A stretch of DNA of 64,000 nt from Cercis canadensis (lineage: Eukaryota; Streptophyta; Magnoliopsida; Fabales; Fabaceae). Positions 46,701-57,924 of this stretch are shown one piece after another. The notes below the pieces were generated by a model. That model was not told the DNA's origin. It made no database searches and saw nothing but the letters and a program-made list of their open reading frames with translations. Each line of letters opens with the position of its first letter. Position 1 is the first letter of the stretch. The translations under genes and the position numbers were made by a program. The DNA is taken from assembly GCA_003255065.1 (NCBI GenBank), contig QAOA01000143.1, forward strand, positions 248,001 through 312,000, written 5' to 3'.

Positions 46701-47533
46701 ACCTAAATCTTCCTGCCCATAAGGTGAGTTTTCGTTGGGAAAATTATTTGGAAGTATTTAATAAAGCTCACCTATAATACATTGAGTTACTTTTCGACAC
46801 CATATGCGAGATATATGTACCCCTATGCCATTGTATCAAATAGCTCGTATTTCCAGGGGGGAAAAAAGCTACACTTGGGCAATTGTATACTATTTTATAT
46901 TGTACATGATTGTCAATATTAAAATTCAACTGAATTTATCTAAACTATAACTAAACGCATTCATTATACAATTACAAGGTTCTGAGAAGCATCAAACAAA
47001 GAAGAAGGTGCGGTTCGCGAATGAGGTGTTGAAATTTCCATTGGAGTTATAACTTTGATATCACCCCCTAAATCAGTGTAAGGTAATAATATAATTTTTA
47101 GAGGAGAATTATTTCCTTTCTTATTTTGGCTAAATTATAAGAGAACTATATGTCTATTTCATTCATTTGACTCTGCAAGCTTTAATTATACAAGCAAATT
47201 TTACAATCTCAAATAAACATTTTGTATATTTGTCAGTGTTCAGTTATTGTTTCTTTTCTATTCTTGGCTGGACAAATATAAAAGTTTCATTTGTTACAGA
47301 TTTTGGTGGCAATAATACGCTGTGAAGAGATATGCAATGAAGTGTATGATACTTTCGAAACAAATGAGGTATATAAACTAAGTGTTTTCATATTGCAGCA
47401 TCTCTTCATTTGATTTTTTATATGTATCCTCTAAATGGTTTCACATGGACTACCCAAGATTGGTGTAACTTACTGGTTTTGTTCCTGATTTTGGGATAAG
47501 AGTTAATTCAATGTTCAAGTATTTGCTGTCAAA
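43782..47533 (+). CDS. RHD3/SEY1-like GTPase, N-terminal half, truncated
   Basis: Exons: 43782-43931, 44074-44140, 44220-44322, 45002-45072, 45221-45287, 45463-45531, 45612-45659, 45760-45822, 45940-45996, 46565-46723, 47300-47368, then a damaged exon 47459-47533. Phases fit through all eleven intact exons. The protein opens with [10 protein letters not shown] and has every GTPase motif of the family: P-loop GPQSSGKST, switch [22 protein letters not shown] and [16 protein letters not shown] and [13 protein letters not shown] phrases ([12 protein letters not shown]) follow. The exon 2 donor is GC, needed to keep frame. In the twelfth exon about 16 bases are missing relative to copy 1 and a TGA follows within ten codons, so the helical and membrane parts are lost. 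The start codon must lie in an unseen upstream exon, because a TGA precedes 43782 in frame. Confidence 0.78.
44808..44880 (+). repeat. SINE-like segment related to 27825-27905
   Basis: The segment gtgataggtttgagtagttt...catgtaacaaaaag matches the repeat in the intron of copy 1, with a more decayed B box. It sits in the intron before the exon at 45002. Confidence 0.35.
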
Positions 47534-47828
47534 GTTAGTACATTCTCAGCTTATATCTTCACTATGTGTGTTATCTATATAGTCATAGTTTCAATTTTGT
47601 TAATTTTAAATTCAAGAAAAAAAAAACTATCATATTAATTTGTAAAATATGCCCACTTTACTAATTTAGTCCCTAATCTTTTATTTTCACTCAACTGAAT
47701 CCTTGAATATTCAAATTGTCTTAATGCAAGATCTCTATGAACTAAATTATCAAGTTATTGATGGGTATTCTGTGCAACTGTTAATTATTACTACTACTAA
47801 TATCAAACATGTAAATGCATAATTATAG

Positions 47829-48104
47829 CCACCTCTTGGAAAGCATCGTTTAAAGGTATGCTATTTGGAGTTATTGCTTATGAGTCTGTTGGTGATTTTT
47901 AGTTGAGTATAGAACATTTACTATCAGAATACCTAGGTTACCTTTGTAATGTGTTTGTGATGTTAGAAAATGCAAAGTAATATTTTATTCATCTTTTTAG
48001 ATTGTAGATGGTATATCAGTCTTACTAACTGTTGGTAGTGAAGCTGCTGAGAAGAAATTGATTCATCTTGGAGCAGTTCAAAGAATTCTAGAGTTGTTGT
48101 TTGA
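47829..48104 (+). pseudogene. Two exons of a SAPS-domain (PP6 regulatory subunit) gene
   Basis: 47829-47855 reads PPLGKHRLK and is followed by GTATGC. 48001-48104, after the acceptor atctttttag, reads IVDGISVLLTVGSEAAEKK and LIHLGAVQRILELLFE, ending at GTAAGT. Joined, these match the plant SIT4-associated (SAPS) proteins, which dock to protein phosphatase 6. In that family PPLG.HRL..., ...VLLTVGSE and GA.....LFFEYP are conserved. Phase is consistent across the 145-bp intron. No neighbouring exons of the family are found, so it is an isolated fragment, possibly captured by a transposon. It is unrelated to the RHD3-like gene just upstream. Confidence 0.75.
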
Positions 48105-48651
48105 GTAAGTTTAGTATTTTTGTTATCTTGCCATAAGAGTCATTTGATTCCATGTTGTAAATTTAATTCTATTTTATTTATGTTGAAATGATTCTATTTG
48201 ATTGTTGTGCTTATTGTAAAAATCATTATTTATATAGTATATGAATTGTACGGTAACATAGTATATTAGTCCAAGTTTAGGTTGAACTAGTTTGGCATTG
48301 CAGCAAATAAACCACTAGTTTGGTTACATAAACCTCTGCACTCTTAGAAACATCAATAACAAGTTCTTATACTAATATTTGAAGGCAGTTATACAAATAT
48401 TTGAAAATAGATCTTATACTAATATTTGAAAATAGAATATCTATGTCTGCTTAGTTGTGGTTCATAATTATTTTATGTGTCTGCTAATTCTGGTTCTATT
48501 TTTCTGTTTTATGTGACAAAGTTGCAAATCTCTATAATTGTTTTATGTGTTTTATTTTACTTGATTCTTTAGCTAATTTTAATTTTTAGTTCTGTTTAAT
48601 TTTGGTTTTTCCTTGTGCGTAGTTTAGTTCTATTTTGTTTTATGTATCATT
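48105..48651. other. Stretch without a supported gene
   Basis: T-rich sequence with repeated phrases such as tttatgtgt and ctaatatttgaaaatag. It may be the intron after the SAPS exon or the 5' untranslated part of the hAT element. Confidence 0.4.
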
Positions 48652-48887
48652 ACTGTAAGGCTAAGGACTGTTGTTAATGGCTGGTTCATTTATCCCTCCT
48701 CCAGTGGATGCAGCAGGGAAACCATAATGTCCAAAGAGGGTGAAAAAGAGACCTCCTGCAAGTGGCAAGAGGCGAACGACGGCTACTTGGGGCCATTTCA
48801 CAGAAGTCCCTGACAGTGAGGTAACACATCCTACTGTTGCCTGCAATTATTGTGGAAAATAGTATTGCTCTGATACTAAAATAGATG
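48652..48887 (+). repeat. 236-bp direct repeat, copy 1
   Basis: It repeats at 48889-49124 with one clear substitution (cagcagggaa against cagcagagaa). A single N at 48888 lies between the copies. It covers the start of the hAT BED-finger region. Confidence 0.95.
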
Positions 48888-48888
48888 N

Positions 48889-50869
48889 ACTGTAAGGCTA
48901 AGGACTGTTGTTAATGGCTGGTTCATTTATCCCTCCTCCAGTGGATGCAGCAGAGAAACCATAATGTCCAAAGAGGGTGAAAAAGAGACCTCCTGCAAGT
49001 GGCAAGAGGCGAACGACGGCTACTTGGGGCCATTTCACAGAAGTCCCTGACAGTGAGGTAACACATCCTACTGTTGCCTGCAATTATTGTGGAAAATAGT
49101 ATTGCTCTGATACTAAAATAGATGAGACCTCAAATATGAATGCTCACCTGAAGATTTGTAGCAAGTATCCATATGCATTGTTATATGACCCTAAACAAAC
49201 AGTGTTAAATTTTGTGCCTAGAAAAATGGGTCAGAAAGTACTATGATTGCACCTCACCTGTATAACTTGGAAGAAGTTAGGAAAACACTAGCTATGTTTG
49301 TTATTGTGGATGAGCAGCAATTTAAGATGATTGAAGGTGTTAGGTTTAGAAATTTCTATGCTAAATTACAGCTTCAGTTTCATGTTCTTTCACGTATTAC
49401 TCTTGCAAGAGATTGTTATCAAATGTATTTGGATAAAAAGACTAAGTTAAAGGCTTATTTAAGTTCTAACTATGCCCGGGTCTGTATAACTACCCACTGT
49501 TGGACTTCTTTGCAAAACTTAAGTTATATGATAGTCACTGCACATTTTGTTGATAAAGAATGGATCTTACAAAAACAAATTTTGAGCTTTAGCTTGATTC
49601 TTAACCATAAGGGTGACACTATAGGTAAGTACATTGAAAGTTGCTTGAATGAATGGAGCTTTCATAAGCTGTTCATTGTGACTGTTGATAATGCATCTAG
49701 CAATGATGTAGTCATCTCTTACTTGAGAAAGAGGCTTAATATAACTAATTTAGTGATGAATGGTGAATGTCTACATATGTGTTGTTGTGATCATATTCTT
49801 AATCTAGTTGTTAATGAGGGATTGAAGGACTTACATGTGTCAATTTCTTATATACGTAATGTTGTAAGATATGTGAGGTCTTCTCTTTCTAGACTAGTAA
49901 AATTTAGGGTTTGTGTTGATAATGCCCACATAGAGTGTAAGAGAATGATTTGTTTAGATGTTCCAACTAGGTGGAACTCAACCTATCTTATGTTAGTGGC
50001 TGCTGAGAAGTTTCAAAAAACATTTGAAACTTTAGTGGATTATGACCCTAATTTTAGAGATCACTTTGATGAGAAAACCCTTGGTCTACTTACTTCGGTT
50101 GATTGGAGCAATGCTAGGAGCTTCATTAAATTTCTCAAAATTTTTTATGATGTAACAGTTGCTTTATTTGGTTCATTATATGTCACATCAAATACTGCAT
50201 ATCATCAAGTTGTCATGATTCAAAGTGTATTGATTGATTTATCTAAAAGTCAAGATCCTATGTTAGGACATATGGCTAGTGATATGAAGAAGAAGTTTGA
50301 CAAGTATTGGGGTAATAGGACTAATATGAATTCACTATTGTTTATTGCTAGTGTCTTAGACCCTACGTATAAGTTGATTTTTATTAAATGGGCTTTTAAT
50401 GAAATATATGAAGATTCTATAGTTTCTTATGACTTAGCACAAAAGTTTAAAGATTAGCTTAATCGATTTTATGAATGGTACTCGATTATTTATTCTAAGC
50501 CTACAGAAACAACCTTAGATGAGTGTTCTAATGTTGGGGGCAAGTAGTAGTCAAGACAACAATCATCTGTCCAATTTTCAATCCAAGGCAGCGGCATTCA
50601 AAAGCCATTTGAGGGTCCTAAATAGAATGGAAGTTAAGAATGAGTTGGAGAAGTACTTGAACGAAATTTACATTGAGGAGGATGATAATTTTTCTGATCT
50701 AGGTTGGTGGAAGACCAATGCATTTAGGTTTCCAGTCTTCTCACACATTGCTATGGATGTTTTAGTTGTTCCCATATCTACTGTTGCGTCTGAATCTGCA
50801 TTTTCTACAAGTGGCAGAGTTCTTGATGTGTTTAGAAGCTGTTAATTTGTTGCCAAAACTAGTTGAGGT
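48889..50869 (+). pseudogene. hAT transposase relic with BED zinc finger
   Basis: The first part (to about 49160) has the BED finger: HPTVACNYCGK with its CxxC, then SNMNAHLKICSKYP with the H..C pair, interrupted by stops. 49243-50457 is a 404-residue open stretch with the RNase H-like transposase fold of Ac-like hAT proteins (ITTHCWTSLQNLSYMIVTAH, FIVTVDNASSNDVVISYL, CDHILNLVVNEGL and DVPTRWNSTYLML). After a stop and frameshift, 50519-50845 carries the C-terminal dimerisation domain (YLNEIYIEEDDNFSDLGWWK, STVASESAFSTSGRV). Intact plant relatives are a single ORF of about 650-700 residues. Terminal inverted repeats were not located. Confidence 0.9.
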
Positions 50870-51713
50870 TGACATTGTTTGGCTATGAAAATTCTGAATT
50901 CAATGGTGAAGAAGATGAAAGCTATGAGAAGCTAGAATCAGGTATTTATTCATGACTTAATTTTTTTTGTTTGATTTTTCTTTGTCACTGCATTCCATAT
51001 ATTTTCTTTCACTGTTGTTGTTCTTTGAAATTTTGTAGAAGTGACTACTGATGGGAACATGATTCATGTTGCTGGAGCTGTTGGAGGACAAGGAACTCAA
51101 AAATAGCCAATGGTTTTTGATTGATAAGGTTAGGTTTGTGTTTTATATCTCACTAAAAAAATTTATAAGATAAAATTTCATTGCTGGGTACTTATTTCAA
51201 TTATATTAGCTTAATTTTGGGTTTTATTTTTTAAATTACAGGCATTTATTGGTATTTGATAAATATGAAAATGGCAGCGTAGGACTGGTAATGGCAGCCT
51301 TCAATTTCTTTTGATAATAGATAATATCTACTAGATATTTGTAAATATGGTTTTGGATTTTTGGGTGAACACTGAACTACAAATGTTATATGGATGTCTC
51401 TTTTGAGTTTTTGGATAAAGGTATAAGCGTGTAAGTTTTTTTATGCATGTGTTTTACTGCTAATCTGCTAGTTTTTTTATGTATATGTTTTACTGCTTCT
51501 GCTAGTTTTTTTTTATGTAATTGTAGCACTGCTGTATTGCTCAAATTTAAAAAATATCTCATTTTTAGGTATATATGCTTCCACTTGAACAAACTAGCAG
51601 TCACATGTATAAAGCTTTATTTATAAATAAAATTTCATTTTTGTCTGCTTTTATTTCTTCAATTTTGTCATGTACAGTAGATCATTTTGTCATTTTTTAA
51701 TTATTTTGGACTG
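50870..51713. other. 3' flank of the hAT relic
   Basis: AT-rich; it contains GAAGAAGATGAAAGC-type coding remnant just after the transposase and a repeated phrase gctagtttttttatgta near 51468 and 51502. No gene and no clear transposon end. Confidence 0.4.
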
Positions 51714-51988
51714 TCATTTTTTCTGGAATTAGATTTTTTTGGGCTAATTGATGTTGTTATTTCAATTGGGCCAGAGTTAGCCCATACAAAGCCCATAACA
51801 GTTTCTTCAAAAAATAATAATTCATACATCCGGCCCAATCCGAATAAACNTATCATTTTTTCTGGAATTAGATTTTTTTGGGCTAATTGATGTTGTTATT
51901 TCAATTGGGCCAGAGTTAGCCCATACAAAGCCCATAACAGTTTCTTCAAAAAATAATAATTCATACATCCGGCCCAATCCGAATAAAC
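51714..51988. repeat. 136-bp direct repeat around a single N
   Basis: The segment tcattttttctggaattaga...ccgaataaac occurs at 51714-51849 and again at 51853-51988, with N at 51850. The two look identical. This is another end-to-end overlap. Confidence 0.92.
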
Positions 51989-52429
51989 CGGCTCAATCCA
52001 CTTGAAACCAATTCTATCAGTCAGTAATGGGTTTGCATTTCCTCAAATTTTACACACTTGATTCCCTGAAAATTTCCTCCCAACTGACCGAAATCGACTG
52101 ACGAACAGGCCTACTACTAGTTGGTCTCTTGAATGGAGGAGAATTTATATCACAAAGGTATGTCATTTGCCAGTAATCTTGCCCTGCGAGTGGCTATATA
52201 AAAGGCTCATAAGCCTTCAACTATATGCTGGTTAAGTACAAATCATTCATTGCAGTGTTTGGATCTTCATTGTTTGATGCAAATGCTGTATAAGCATGTC
52301 TACAAGGTATATCTGTCAAATCTCAAGTCTTACATTAGCATGTCTTAGCTGACAAATTAACCACCACTTTGTCAGTTAATTCTCTACTAACTTCATATTT
52401 ATGTCTAGCAGGATCTCTAACCCATAATG
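51989..52429. other. Stretch without a supported gene
   Basis: Contains tggctatataaaaggctcat near 52191, a strong TATA-like motif on the + strand without a recognisable gene behind it. Confidence 0.35.
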
Positions 52430-54613
52430 GACATCATTCATTGTCTTTCTTCTTCTCAATTTCAAGAAATGCTACTGTTATTGGCACATATTTACTCTTG
52501 TATTTTTTAACCTTTACAAGCATATCTGATCTCTTCCTCATAAGATAACCCCTTATATTCTTCAAGCATAGTAAGAATTGAGTTACATCTGAACTTTCGT
52601 ATCTCTTTGTTGAATTGTTCACACATGTTACTTGTGATAGCTTGGTTCTTGCCGTAAGTACTAAATGATCTTTTGACCCATCTAGCAAGAGCATTTTTCA
52701 TCAACCAATCATAAGCATATTGGTCAATCATTTTGATCTTAGTCATATCTATCAAACTCTCCCATTGTAGTAGACTTTGCTGCCAAAAAGACATTTGATC
52801 TAAGTTCTTTGCTTTTCCAAGTCTTACAAAAATTCTTCCAAATGTGTATGACACATGACCTGTGAGGAGCTGTAGGACATAATTTGACCAATGTAAATTC
52901 CAAACCTTGTAATTTGTAAAAAAAAAAAAAAAAAAAANNATAAAAAAAAAAAAAAAAAAAAACTTGTGTTAACCTTTGAAACATGACATATTATTATCGA
53001 ATATAAATTTATAAGCTTACAATAAGTGTTAACCTTTTACTGATCTGATATGAAGTTCCAGTCATGTTCTTTTGGATCTCCAATATCTTCAATCAGTATT
53101 GTCAAAAACCATTTCCAAGTGTCATTCGTCTCAAGATCCACAACAACATAAGTAACTGGATAAAATGAATTGTTCTCATCTTGAGTAACTGCGGCTAATA
53201 ATATCCCATTATAATACCCCTTTAGGAAGCACCCATCTAGACCTATCAAAAGTCTACAAGCAATATTCAAACCTTCTTTGCAAACGTCTAGATAAATATA
53301 CAGTCTGTCAAAGTTGGGTACAAAAGCATCATGGGGTCTGTCAACAGCGAGCTGCACAGTTCCTCTGGGATCCACTTTTTTTAACTCACCATAGTAGTTC
53401 CAAAAAGCTGCATACTGTTATTTCTCTATTCCTTCCACCATTTTCCTTGTCATCTTCAATGCACTGAATATAGTTCTCTTATTGACATTGACGTTATATT
53501 TTCGCTTTACCAAATTGTAAGCATCAATACCCTCAATCACCAGAAATCTTTTAACTTTTTCTAGAAGCTTATGTGCTAATCACTTTGTATTAGCTTGCTT
53601 GTTTGAGATTTTTCTACTGCATGTGTGTGTTGATGAAAGTCTTCACCTGAAAACTGTGTGTCACATTACTGAATGAGCAAAAAATCTCCCATATATAGTC
53701 ATTGATGCATCTAGCCTTAGCTATTTCTTTGTCATTTTTCACCCACACTACAAGTTTGCTAAGATGAATTGTGTAATCCTTCACTGCTTCTTTGAATGTA
53801 TGCAAGGTTGGAAATTCCATTCTAAGTTCTAGGCTGACCTCCTTAAATTCAACTTGAGTATTAAATTGTGATAACATTTCAGCTTTTTTAGAGTCATCAA
53901 CCTCAGGTTCAGAGCTGTTAAGAGTGTGCAAATCCTTTTTCTCATATTCTTGATCTTCAAAGGGATTGACATATACCTCCGGTGAAGACTTCTTTGTCTT
54001 CTTACCATCTTTTTTTTGTTGCCTAACAAGCAGTAGCACAGCTTTCTCCTCTAAGCATGGATGTCTTCTTCTTCAACTTCTCCGGTATTTGCATGTCTTC
54101 CTCATCTATGTTCTCATGGATTGGTGGTGGATTGTATAGGCTTTGTTCTGCATCATCATAGTCATATGAATCTGCACCACTTGATTCATTCTCATCTGAA
54201 TCACTACTGCTTGGCCCTTGTTCAATACTAGCATCTTCATCTTCAACTGCATTAGTGTCTTCATTGCTTCTTATAGGTTGTTGCATATCAACATTATCAT
54301 GAATGTTGTAAAACTCTTCCTTTCTCATATCCCTTTTTAAAGTTACATAGTTCTCGTCTTCATCAGTGTTTTGTATTTGTTCATCACCCTCATTATTTTT
54401 CTTCCCTAAATCTTCACACTCATTCTGCCCTTGTGTTTCACATGGTAAACTTAAAATAGGTTGAACAATTTCAAGATTTTCAATTATAGGGTGCTCAAAA
54501 TAAAACTTTATCTCATCAACTCCTTCTACAGCACCAAACATCTGTATAACATCTAAGTCACCCTTAAGGGGCCTAAGCTTATCCTTTAGCTCTAACTTTA
54601 ACTCAGACACCAA
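52430..54613 (-). pseudogene. MULE (MuDR-type) transposase, 5' and catalytic parts
   Basis: From the N-terminal side: an acidic region (54023-54613; HPIIENLEIVQPILSLPCET, DEDASIEQGPSSSDSDENES). Then the MuDR DNA-binding domain (53614-54039; FPTLHTFKEAVKDYTIHLSK, ARCINDYIWEIFCSF). Then the catalytic domain (53037-53375) with RLLIGLDGCFLKGYYNG holding the first D, and WNFISDQ holding the second. After an intron of about 120 bp (donor CAGTAAAAG near 53036; the poly-T and two Ns lie in it), QGLEFTLVKLCPTAPHRSCV and ATTMGEFDRYD-like text continue (52739-52915). CEQFNKEIRKFR and SILTMLEEYK close the readable part. The SWIM finger is missing. Stops near 53400 and 53600 make it non-functional. Confidence 0.87.
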
Positions 54614-57544
54614 CCAATAATAATTTGTGTAACAATCATATCCATGCTTACAAAATAAGTGTGAAATTGTTGGAATAAAAACTTTATAAATATCTACCCA
54701 ATCTCATGCATCTTCTTCTCTGTCAACATAGGTCAGCTTCGGCTCACGTACAAACTTTTCACTATGGTGTAATATGAGAGTTTCATAATGGTCCATTCTG
54801 CAACAACAAAACAAAAAAAGATAACAACATGTCGTAACNAAAAAAAAAAAAAAAAAAAAAAGATAGCAACATGTCGTAACCACAGTATTTCACCCTTGTG
54901 AACAGTGAAAACCACCTACAACAAATATAAACCCCTACATGTCTAAATTGTCAATTAAAAAAACTATAGTTCAATAACTATATTAAAGGAATTAATAAGA
55001 AACCCCAATTCTTCTAGAGCAGCAGTCTTCTAAAACCACATATAATAAAAAAATATTAAAACCAACAAGTCAACATGAAGATAAAGACAATGTCCACTTA
55101 GGTAGTTTTTATAAAACCATCCATATTGTTCTGTGAGAAAGGGAACATGCTGGTTGAATGAAACTATGTTATGAGTATGAAGGGGCCAAGCCACACACAA
55201 AGTGCTAAATAAGTAGTTACTTGTGCTTAAATTGAAATTGCTCACATTGAACTCACTTAGAAAAACAAGTCGCACTTGAGTTAAGACTTTGACTAATTCA
55301 CAAAACAAGCAAAGCCCTATTTTATAATTTGCTTAGTTGGTAGGATCATCAACTTCAATAAAATAAACTGCACATGTTTATGTTCATTACTTTCATATAA
55401 AAAAATGTAAACATGTCTTAAAAATGTATGCATACATATTTTTAGGTGCGCATGTAAATACATTTTTACAGGATTTGTTGTTTTTAAAAATTCAAAATAT
55501 ATATGGTGCAAGCCCCAAGAACAAGTAAGTTACTATAATAATAGAAATGAAAGGAGTCATGATGAGTAAGAGTAAGCAAAAAAAAAAAAAAATCCAAGTT
55601 CTAAAGAATTATACTTTTACAAATGAAGACAAGCACATTACACATAGAAGATACACACAGTGTCCCACCACACACCGTTGCACAATAAAGAAAAGAACAA
55701 AAACCCAATAACTTAAATATGCTTACAAAAACTCAACAAACACAAGGAGAAAAGACAATTAATATTAAAATATGCAATACTAAAATATGTCAACCCATGT
55801 GAATGAAACACTTCACAGTAAATAATACATGTAAATACAAGTGCATTAAAAAAGACAATCAATATTATTATAGGTGTAGATAAAGACAATAAGGAAAACA
55901 GTAACTTTATTTTCAAAATTATGCCACCAAGGACATGTTATACACATTGTATCTTGCCCAATTATATGAGCTTCTCATTAAAACTCTAATTCATTCAATT
56001 GAGACAACTTACAAAAAAATAGAACATGTATGACAATGATCTCCATGTTGCTAGAAATCTAGCACTTTTATAATACAAGATAGCATACAATACAACCTAC
56101 ACATAGACAGGTCTTAGGGAAAATCATTTTCAAGATAAGTATCACCACGTATTTAGGCTCTTTCTAGAAAAGAAATCATACAGCTTGATCACACACACAA
56201 TTTGACCTTTTTGATTATTCTCCTCATCACTATCTTTTTAACAATTTTTTACTTGGCTTACTAAGTTTGGCATTTTTTGCTTTCTATAAGCATTTAAGTT
56301 ATTATTCGAATTAACGTTGTCTAATTGTTCTAAGCAAGCAATTTACATTCAAGTAACAGTGGATCTATTGGACTTACTATTATAACAATATTCCATAGAA
56401 GTACAATACGATAACCACTGTCTTACCACAATAACAAAATGTGCACTACTTTCTTAATCCATGTGAACATGTGGACTACAATAACAAAGACCCAACAATA
56501 AAATAGCACTACTTTCTCAACCAATGTGAACTCGGACCACAATATAAAGTTGTGCATAACCATGTTATCACAGAAAATTTAATTTACATGCTTCAAGCAC
56601 CTGATAGTGAAAGGGAAACCTCACTTGTTAGAGGACGAATGACCTGTTATATGCAAACTTCTCAAGGTTTTCTTCCACTAGTTTATCTCCTTTGATACTC
56701 TACTCCTACTGATTAAGAGAGTGAGAAAGGGATTTTGCAAGGCTTATGGCTTTTTCTTCCACTGTGAGTAAAGGGACTTCAGTGCTTTGGGGTTTAGGGT
56801 TCTAATTTGAGGAAATCGCAATTTCAACAAGAAAGGGAAAAGGAAATCACGATTAAGATAGTGAAAAAGAGAAATCGCGATTGAGACAGTGAGAAAGAGA
56901 AATCACAATTTGGGGCTTAGGGTTCGTCTTTGTGAATTACATAATCTCTCATTCAAATCGCGATGATTTCAATTCCATGTCTTCAAAATATGAAGCCGTA
57001 TGGGTAGGAGGAGATGTTTTCTTCTCTTAGTAAAACGTCGTCGTTTTACGTGTGCTACACTAGCAACTAGCCCAACTACCATGTCAGCTTGTCAAATTAT
57101 CAACTAACAGCCACATCAACATTTAACGTGCCACATGATAATTTTTGTTAAATCTCACTAACGGACACTAACGTATGACTAAATTGACAGACGAAATATA
57201 AAATCAATGACTCAATTGTCACAAAAATTAATGAATAACTAAATTATAAGTAATAGCATTTTTCAAAGATGAAAAATGTGTTTTACTCTAAATTTAATAT
57301 GTTAAGACATAGTACACGAATATAATCCGATATGTTAAATGAATATATTAGGTAGAGACATCTCCTAAGTTATAGGAATATCAACATCAAGAAAAATCAA
57401 TTGGGGTATTAGCAAGCTTTTGATCAGCTTGGAGTTGATAAGCTAAGATAATTGAATAATTTTTATTTAAATTAGCATTAATTATGTATGCATTTATCTA
57501 TGGTTTACTTAAATATTACTATTTGAAATGTATAGATTATGTGG
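54614..57544. other. 5' region of the MULE and AT-rich sequence
   Basis: No gene is supported. A poly-A tract with one N at 54839 separates two copies of agata(a/g)caacatgtcgtaac. Near 57033-57053 a palindrome gtaaaacgtcgtcgttttac occurs. 57110-57250 has phrases such as cactaacggacactaacg and actaaattgacagacgaaat that are common in terminal repeats of plant MULEs. This may be the far end of the element whose transposase is at 52430-54613, but I could not match it to an opposite end. Confidence 0.45.
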
Positions 57545-57915
57545 TAACCTTATTGTGAGGTCGTACTGCCACTTTATTGTTAGGGTAGACGCAACATTTA
57601 GGCGGCGAAAGTCCTCCTATTGTGTTTTAATGTAGTAGAGGCCCACAATTTGGACCGAGTAGTACGCTACTTCAGAGGATGTCAAGGTATTTCCGTGGCC
57701 ACTGAGAATGTCAAATTATGTGGTAACCTTACTTTGAGAGGCAACCGTGACCAATTGTGGTCCTAATTTCATAAGGCATATTGCAAGGAATGGAGGCAGT
57801 GACACAATCGTGTAGTTCAGTGTGATGAGGATTTTTGCCTAACACCGGAGTATATGACATGGTTTCTCTGAATCACCCGGAGGTGGATGAGTCCGAGTAG
57901 CTTGAATCCTTTTGA
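57545..57915 (+). pseudogene. Plant mobile domain (PMD) fragment
   Basis: The + strand reads LLCFNVVEAHNLDRVVRYF, GCQGISVATENV, LTLRGNRDQLW, then, after a stop, FHKAYCKEWRQ, and HNRVVQCDEDFCLTPEYMTW. The order VE.H..DRV.RQFG..Q.IP, then LRG....W, then Y...W..R, then D.YM.WF is that of the aminotransferase-like plant mobile domain. This domain is found in transposons and in the MAIN/PP7-long family. Three in-frame stops (57744, 57774 and 57840 regions) show decay. Upstream domain parts are out of frame. Confidence 0.72.
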
Positions 57916-57924
57916 TTTGGTGGT

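Noticed and set aside
52193..52215. TATA box ctatataaaaggctc as promoter of a + strand gene
   Set aside because: No coding sequence follows on the + strand; the next recognisable gene is the MULE transposase on the minus strand.
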